Source: JBLNDG01 sp050261415 (GTDB lineage Bacteria > Bacillota > Clostridia > Lutisporales > Lutisporaceae). Taken from it: 10,732 nucleotides of DNA. The notes under the pieces were generated by a model that was not told the DNA's origin, made no database searches, and saw nothing but the letters and a program-made list of their open reading frames with translations. Shown here piece by piece: positions 7,389 through 10,732 of this stretch (its first letter is position 1; each line of letters begins with the position of its first letter). The DNA is taken from contig JBLNDG010000251.1 of assembly GCA_050261415.1 (NCBI GenBank), positions 1 to 10,732 of the forward strand, written 5' to 3'. The position numbers were made by a program, and so were the translations under genes.

Positions 7389-8744
7389 TCACATAAATGG
7401 GTTGCCATTATCTCCATGCTCAACAAATCGTCTGTATTGTGTTAAAAAATCCAATTGAAACTGCCCTGCAGCTCCATGCCTGTTTAGAAACATATTTATA
7501 TCAACAATATCAGCAATGACCTTCTCACCACCAAAGTTATACTTTAAACTGTTCTTTTCATTTCTATCGTTATAGTAAGCATCCCTATACATCAATAGGA
7601 GTCCATCCGCATCCTGCTCAAAACTACCGGAGTCTTTTAAGTCACTCGGTAATGGTCTCTTATTTTGCCGCTCCTCAACACTCCTGTTTACCTGCGCCAA
7701 TGCAAGAATACATAGATTATAGTCTTTAGCAATATTCTTTAAATCTCTACTTATTTGTTCCAACTGATAGTTTCTTGAAAGCCTATTGTCGCCTTGAATA
7801 AGCTGTACATAGTCTATTACTATTAATCCAACTGGGCCTTTGCTTTTTCTGCTGAACTCCTTTTGTATAAGCTTAAGGGAGGTAATAATCTGCGGTATAG
7901 TACGAACTTTATCCTCTATCCATAAATTTAACTTGCTGAGTCCGGTACAAGCTTTTGTCATCCTGTCAAAATCCGCTTCCTGCAAAGTCCCTGTTTGTTC
8001 TTTCATAGAATCTAACCTTGCAGCCTGGTATAACAACAATCTCATTAATTCTTGCTTTGTCATTTCAAGTGAAAAAACAACTGTTGGCACCTGCTCTGCT
8101 GCAGTTGACGCTATCTGCGAGAAAAGCGACGTTTTTCCGACCTTTGGACGCGCACCCAAAACATAATACCTTCCCGGTTGCCATCCTCCCGTAAGCCTGT
8201 CCAATTCAGAAAAACCGGAGGATATACCTGCAAGCCCTTTTTTACTATTCCGCTCCTCAATTTCCGTAAGAGTGCTATCCAATAATTCAGGTACAAATCC
8301 ATTTTCAATGCTCTTGTTTGAACTTAACCTTTGTGTACAATTTACAAGCTGTTCTACTACTGTATTAATTCCTTCTTCTGTCAGCGCTTTGCTTTGTATG
8401 CTTTTTATAATATTGGCCGCTTTGCGTTTTACTGCATTGCTTGTTATAATATTTATATAAGGTGTTAAGCTGGCCGGGATAAATGAATTTGTCACCATGT
8501 TCCCCAACATCGCAAATTCTATCATTCCACTTGCTTCGCCTTTTTCTATTTGATTCATCACAGTTATAGGAGTAGCTTCAATATTGCAGGAGTATAGATA
8601 CTTAATTGCTTCATATATCGATTTATATGGTTCTATGAAATCATCCGGTTCAATCCCTGTTTCCAATTCTTCTATCAAATCATTATTGGCCATTACTGCT
8701 CCTAAAACAGCCTTTTGTGCTTCTTCTGCCGAATAACTATCCAT
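7389..8744 (-). CDS. dnaB: Phage-type replicative DNA helicase (DnaB family)
   Basis: The 451-residue product is a hexameric 5'-3' DNA helicase that unwinds the fork and interacts with primase. The N-terminal domain (about 1-100, AEEAQKAVLGAVM) matches the DnaB N-terminal fold; the C-terminal RecA-like ATPase (about 170-440) shows Walker A GARPKVGKTS (near 197-206), SLEM, Walker B GLIVIDYVQL (near 306) and AQVNRSVEERQ followed by DLKDSGSFEQDAD. The family's usual length is about 440-460, so it appears complete. ATG at 8744 is preferred because it overlaps the preceding stop in TAATG, giving coupling to the initiator gene; an in-frame GTG at 8759 (456 residues) is possible. GARPKVGKT differs from the common GARPSMGKT of host DnaB, and the gene lies next to a phage initiator, so it is the element's own helicase. 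No loader gene is seen. Confidence 0.95.
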   Translation of the reverse strand: MDSYSAEEAQKAVLGAVMANNDLIEELETGIEPDDFIEPYKSIYEAIKYLYSCNIEATPITVMNQIEKGEASGMIEFAMLGNMVTNSFIPASLTPYINIITSNAVKRKAANIIKSIQSKALTEEGINTVVEQLVNCTQRLSSNKSIENGFVPELLDSTLTEIEERNSKKGLAGISSGFSELDRLTGGWQPGRYYVLGARPKVGKTSLFSQIASTAAEQVPTVVFSLEMTKQELMRLLLYQAARLDSMKEQTGTLQEADFDRMTKACTGLSKLNLWIEDKVRTIPQIITSLKLIQKEFSRKSKGPVGLIVIDYVQLIQGDNRLSRNYQLEQISRDLKNIAKDYNLCILALAQVNRSVEERQNKRPLPSDLKDSGSFEQDADGLLLMYRDAYYNDRNEKNSLKYNFGGEKVIADIVDINMFLNRHGAAGQFQLDFLTQYRRFVEHGDNGNPFM

Positions 8745-9466
8745 TACCTCCACCCCCACGTCGGCTTTTCTTCTGCTTCTACATAGTTAGCGTCCAGGTA
8801 ATCTATATATCCGCTATTAAAGAATGTGCTCCCATTTTGCCAGTACTGCATGTCTGTTTCTGCCTTTTCTTTCTTGTATCGTTCTATAGCCCTAGTCATT
8901 TCCTCAATGCCGATCCTAAAGAGCTTTTTCTTTTGGTTATCGCTAACTTGGCCTTTGCCCTTCTTTTTAGGATATAATTTCCAAATAGATTCAAAAAACT
9001 CTTCATGCTCATTTTTCTTTAATTCTTTCTTTAAAGTATTTATTTGTTGGTGGAAGTGTTCTTCTACTGTAGTATGGAATAACTGTTCCTCTGTTGTATC
9101 CTGTTTTCGTTCCTCTGTAGAAGTACCGTTCACCTGTGGAAGTATTGTTCCATACCCCCATTTTTCAAAATCCTTGTTGAAAGCTAGTGTTTTCGGCGTT
9201 GTATATGTAGAATTTTTAGCAACCTTTATGATATTCATTTCAACCAGCTTATTAAGTTCTTGAGATATAAAACGTTTGCTTAGCCCCGTTGCCTTTGCAA
9301 TATAAGACTCTGATATTGTATGTTCTTTCCTACCGAAACCATATGTGTTGCGCCATATAACTACAATAATTCTAAGCTGCGTCCCATTAAGTGGCAGTCT
9401 AATAATGTTTTCAAGTATCTCATTTGCAATTCTCGTATATCCTTTTTCAAGCTGTACATTTGCCAC
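8744..9466 (-). CDS. Phage replication initiator (replication protein O family)
   Basis: The 240-residue product resembles lambda O-like initiators. Residues 1-85 form a winged helix-turn-helix of the phage O N-terminal type (GYTRIANEILENIIRLPLNG, NTYGFGRK, SYIAKATGLSKRFI), which in the family binds origin iterons. Residues 104-140 are a polar linker rich in Thr and Glu. The C-terminal part (155-230) carries FESIWKLYPKKKGKG and NGSTFFNSGYIDYLD, a pattern common in phage O/DnaD-like proteins that contact the helicase. The start is GTG at 9466 with GGTGGTGA just upstream. Its stop overlaps the helicase start (TAATG). The linker-coding stretch contains five iteron-like repeats followed by AT-rich DNA, so the origin probably lies within the gene. 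Confidence 0.9.
   Translation of the reverse strand: MANVQLEKGYTRIANEILENIIRLPLNGTQLRIIVVIWRNTYGFGRKEHTISESYIAKATGLSKRFISQELNKLVEMNIIKVAKNSTYTTPKTLAFNKDFEKWGYGTILPQVNGTSTEERKQDTTEEQLFHTTVEEHFHQQINTLKKELKKNEHEEFFESIWKLYPKKKGKGQVSDNQKKKLFRIGIEEMTRAIERYKKEKAETDMQYWQNGSTFFNSGYIDYLDANYVEAEEKPTWGWR
9001..9050 (-). other. AT-rich stretch, candidate DNA-unwinding element
   Basis: These 50 bases contain 12 G or C (24%), markedly below the adjoining repeat region, and are strongly strand-biased (A-rich on the gene strand). They lie immediately 3' of the iteron-like repeats in the initiator gene, where lambda-type origins carry their melting region. The role is inferred from position and composition. 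Confidence 0.5.
9051..9155 (-). repeat. Five iteron-like repeats: candidate replication origin inside the initiator gene
   Basis: On the plus strand, related 19-bp units begin at 9051, 9075, 9099, 9118 and 9137: TGGAAGTGTTCTTCTACTG, TGGAATAACTGTTCCTCTG, TCCTGTTTTCGTTCCTCTG, TAGAAGTACCGTTCACCTG and TGGAAGTATTGTTCCATAC. The consensus is close to TGGAAGTACTGTTCCTCTG, with GGAA...TTCC dyad symmetry inside most units. Spacing is 24, 24, 19 and 19 bases; the first two units each carry an extra TAGTA or TTGTA. Lambda's origin likewise has 19-bp imperfectly symmetric iterons inside gene O, next to AT-rich DNA. The repeats encode the initiator's interdomain linker, where protein constraint is low. The third unit matches only in its right half. 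Confidence 0.65.
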
Positions 9467-9479
9467 CTGTCACCACCGC

Positions 9480-9716
9480 CTAGAATACTTTTCTCAGTTT
9501 GCCATATGAGTCAAATTTTTGTTCTACATCTTCTGGTGGATTCTTGAAAAATTCCTCCAAATAATCAATATCAATTAGATATTTCGAACCTGCCTTATGC
9601 GTTTTTATGCGTCCTGACTTCGCCAGTTGCCGGAGCCACCATTCAGTGACACAACTACTTGGATCTTGTTGTTTAATATATTCTATAGCAGATTTTATTG
9701 TTCGCATTCTTGCCAT
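9480..9716 (-). CDS. Excisionase-type helix-turn-helix DNA-binding protein
   Basis: The 78-residue product has the MerR/excisionase-like fold found in small phage and transposon regulators: about residues 20-60 read VTEWWLRQLAKSGRIKTHKAG then a KYLIDIDYLEEFF strand and helix, the usual wing and recognition helix of the HTH_17 group. Such proteins bend DNA for excision or regulate early phage genes. The ATG at 9716 follows AAGGAGG located in the end of the preceding gene, three bases after its stop. It is 13 bases before the initiator gene, so it is part of the same transcript. No integrase is in the window, so a transcriptional role is as likely as excision. Confidence 0.8.
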   Translation of the reverse strand: MARMRTIKSAIEYIKQQDPSSCVTEWWLRQLAKSGRIKTHKAGSKYLIDIDYLEEFFKNPPEDVEQKFDSYGKLRKVF

Positions 9717-9719
9717 TTT

Positions 9720-9941
9720 CTAAGCCTCCTTCACATTACTACTGTATTCCGGAAATAGTTCTGACTCATCCATATTTAACACTTCAGCTATCCTTTTTCT
9801 CCAACCTGCATAAAAAGGTCTTTTCCCATTTACAGCCAGATAATAATCTCCAGATTGTACATTTGCTAACATTAACATAGTTGAAATCGAAATGTTCTTC
9901 TTGTCGCAAGCGGTTTTTATTCTAGCTTTTAGCATGTTCAT
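9720..9941 (-). CDS. Cro/XRE-like small DNA-binding protein, first gene of the operon
   Basis: The 73-residue product matches a small lambda-repressor-like helix-turn-helix protein: an N-terminal helix (LKARIKTACDKKNIS), a turn and recognition helix region around STMLMLANVQSGDYYLAVNG, and the family-typical ending RIAEVLNMDESELFPEY, which closes the fifth helix in many XRE-type regulators. It has no C-terminal peptidase or oligomerisation domain, so it looks like a Cro-type protein. The ATG at 9941 has a strong AAAGGAGG ribosome binding site 8 bases upstream. It opens the minus-strand operon and is divergent from the plus-strand gene at 10106; it could bind the AGGTGT boxes between them. I see no convincing -35/-10 pair for its own promoter. 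Confidence 0.7.
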   Translation of the reverse strand: MNMLKARIKTACDKKNISISTMLMLANVQSGDYYLAVNGKRPFYAGWRKRIAEVLNMDESELFPEYSSNVKEA

Positions 9942-10009
9942 AAAATCTCCCTCCTTTGGATAATATATATTTTGTTTAAATATTTTCTCATTTATAAGTT
10001 AGCATTTCC

Positions 10010-10039
10010 TTGACATGTTGTCTAGGTGTGTGAGATAAT
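10010..10039 (+). promoter_or_regulatory. Sigma-A-type promoter for the divergent plus-strand gene
   Basis: A perfect -35 TTGACA (10010-10015) is followed after 18 bases by GATAAT (10034-10039), five of six matches to the -10 consensus. Transcription would start near 10046, some 60 bases before the ATG at 10106. A GACA-TGT-TGTC inverted repeat (10012-10022) overlaps the -35. Confidence 0.7.
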
Positions 10040-10076
10040 ATTTATAGGTGTTATATATAATTCCAAATTTACACCT
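10024..10076. promoter_or_regulatory. Three AGGTGT boxes, candidate operators of the divergent region
   Basis: AGGTGT occurs at 10024-10029 and 10046-10051 in direct orientation, 22 bases (about two helical turns) apart, and inverted (ACACCT) at 10071-10076. The first lies between -35 and -10, the second at the expected transcription start and the third in the leader. A repressor bound here would block the plus-strand promoter. Confidence 0.4.
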
Positions 10077-10105
10077 TAATTATTTTCTAACCGGAGGCTT
10101 GCTTT

Positions 10106-10732
10106 ATGAATATTACTTTTTCAAACAAAACTGAGTATTTCAGAGATGAAGAAAATAATATCATTTTTTCAAATCCAGTAGGAACATCAATGATAGATTT
10201 CATTGAACTTGATTTTTCACAAATTAATGAAATTACAAATGAACTACTTAATGAAGTAGATATTGATATAGAAAAAGAAGAAATCTCGCACGGCACAGTG
10301 TTTAAGGCAGAACGTTTAATTTCTACAATTATTGAAAAACATATTTACCTTAAAAAATTTAGGGTGCCATTTTTTTATGGAGCAGATTATTTGCTTAGTA
10401 AAAAAACAGATTTTAAAAAGACTAACTGGGAAATTCGAAACTTTGTTACAACTTTGAAAAGATCAATTGATAATATAAATAGGGTTCAATCTGAATTCAA
10501 AACAATTATAGAATATTGTTTTCTTAATGCTAAATCAGAGAGTTATCAGAAATTGAATCCTTACCAAAGGTACTACTATTTTATAAATTACAAAGAAAAA
10601 CGAATTAAAAAAAAGGAAGAATTCGATAAGGGATATGCAGATAGAAGAATTAAATTTGATAAGAAAAGAGAAAGTATATCTCGGTATGGTGCATATAAGA
10701 GATACGAAATTTTCCCAATGGATAATATCAAC
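10106..10732 (+). CDS. Unknown divergent protein, partial (at least 209 aa)
   Basis: The frame opens at ATG 10106 and stays open to the window end, giving 209 residues that begin MNITFSNKTEYFRDEENNII. GGAGG lies 8 bases upstream and the promoter at 10010-10039 points into it. I recognise no family. The first half is acidic; the second is lysine-, arginine- and tyrosine-rich (LNPYQRYYYFINYKEKRIKK near 150-170), suggesting nucleic acid contact further on. The coding DNA is more AT-rich than the operon (16 G or C in 60 bases at 10381-10440, against 24 in 60 at 9241-9300), hinting at separate origin. By position, opposite a Cro-like gene, it could be a lysogeny or accessory gene of the element, or the first host gene beyond it. 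Confidence 0.8.
   Translation, partial: MNITFSNKTEYFRDEENNIIFSNPVGTSMIDFIELDFSQINEITNELLNEVDIDIEKEEISHGTVFKAERLISTIIEKHIYLKKFRVPFFYGADYLLSKKTDFKKTNWEIRNFVTTLKRSIDNINRVQSEFKTIIEYCFLNAKSESYQKLNPYQRYYYFINYKEKRIKKKEEFDKGYADRRIKFDKKRESISRYGAYKRYEIFPMDNIN

Noticed and set aside
7376..7426. N-terminal extension of the 79-residue protein from TTG 7426, containing a CEEC motif
   Set aside because: It overlaps the helicase end and includes the ribosome binding site of the better ATG at 7375, so the cysteine pair is probably not translated in this frame.
9942..10009. A promoter for the minus-strand operon in the AT-rich divergent region
   Set aside because: Several TATA-like hexamers occur, but none has a -35-like hexamer at 16-18 bases; one must exist, but I cannot place it.
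10087..10296. Minus-strand open frame of 69 codons at the right end
   Set aside because: It lies opposite the start of the plus-strand gene, which has a promoter and a well-placed ribosome binding site; the frame's Ser/Ile-rich composition is that of an antisense shadow.
1..10732. CRISPR arrays, tRNA or rRNA genes
   Set aside because: No regularly spaced long direct repeats other than the iteron-like units, and no cloverleaf or rRNA-like sequence was seen on either strand.

Overview
The window looks like part of a low-GC Gram-positive genome, most likely a member of the Clostridia. The DNA is AT-rich, ribosome binding sites are strong and of AGGAGG type, GTG and TTG starts are frequent, and genes are tightly packed with stop/start overlaps. 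It holds a phage-derived or phage-satellite-like replication operon on the minus strand, flanked on the left by a secreted protease gene and the end of an IS3-type insertion sequence, and on the right by an unidentified divergent gene.

Reading the minus strand from right to left, the operon encodes: a Cro/XRE-like DNA-binding protein (9720-9941), an excisionase-type helix-turn-helix protein (9480-9716), a phage replication protein O-type initiator (8744-9466), a DnaB replicative helicase (7389-8744), two small unknown proteins (7136-7375 and 6731-7117), a very large protein of about 1386 residues resembling phage 'polyvalent'/virion-associated proteins (2508-6668), a helix-turn-helix protein (1872-2417) and an unknown 279-residue protein (1020-1859). 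A clear intrinsic terminator (979-1003) closes it. No integrase, large terminase, portal, capsid or tail gene is visible, so it may be a satellite, a decayed prophage or one arm of a larger phage.

The strongest structure not explained by gene content is a set of five 19-bp iteron-like repeats (9051-9155) inside the initiator gene, regularly spaced and each with partial inner dyad symmetry. They are followed downstream in the gene by a stretch of about 24% GC (9001-9050). This is the layout of a lambda-type replication origin. The repeats fall on the region encoding the linker between the two halves of the initiator, so origin and initiator would travel as one unit. The initiator would bind the iterons and bring in the helicase encoded just downstream; no helicase loader gene is seen.

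At the right end a well-formed sigma-A-type promoter (10010-10039) drives the unknown plus-strand gene that runs off the window. Three copies of AGGTGT lie in and after this promoter and are candidate operators of the lysis/lysogeny-like switch. At the left end a trypsin-like protease of the HtrA type (S1C) with an intact catalytic triad and a signal peptide ends three bases before the presumed tip of the IS element and may have lost a C-terminal part.
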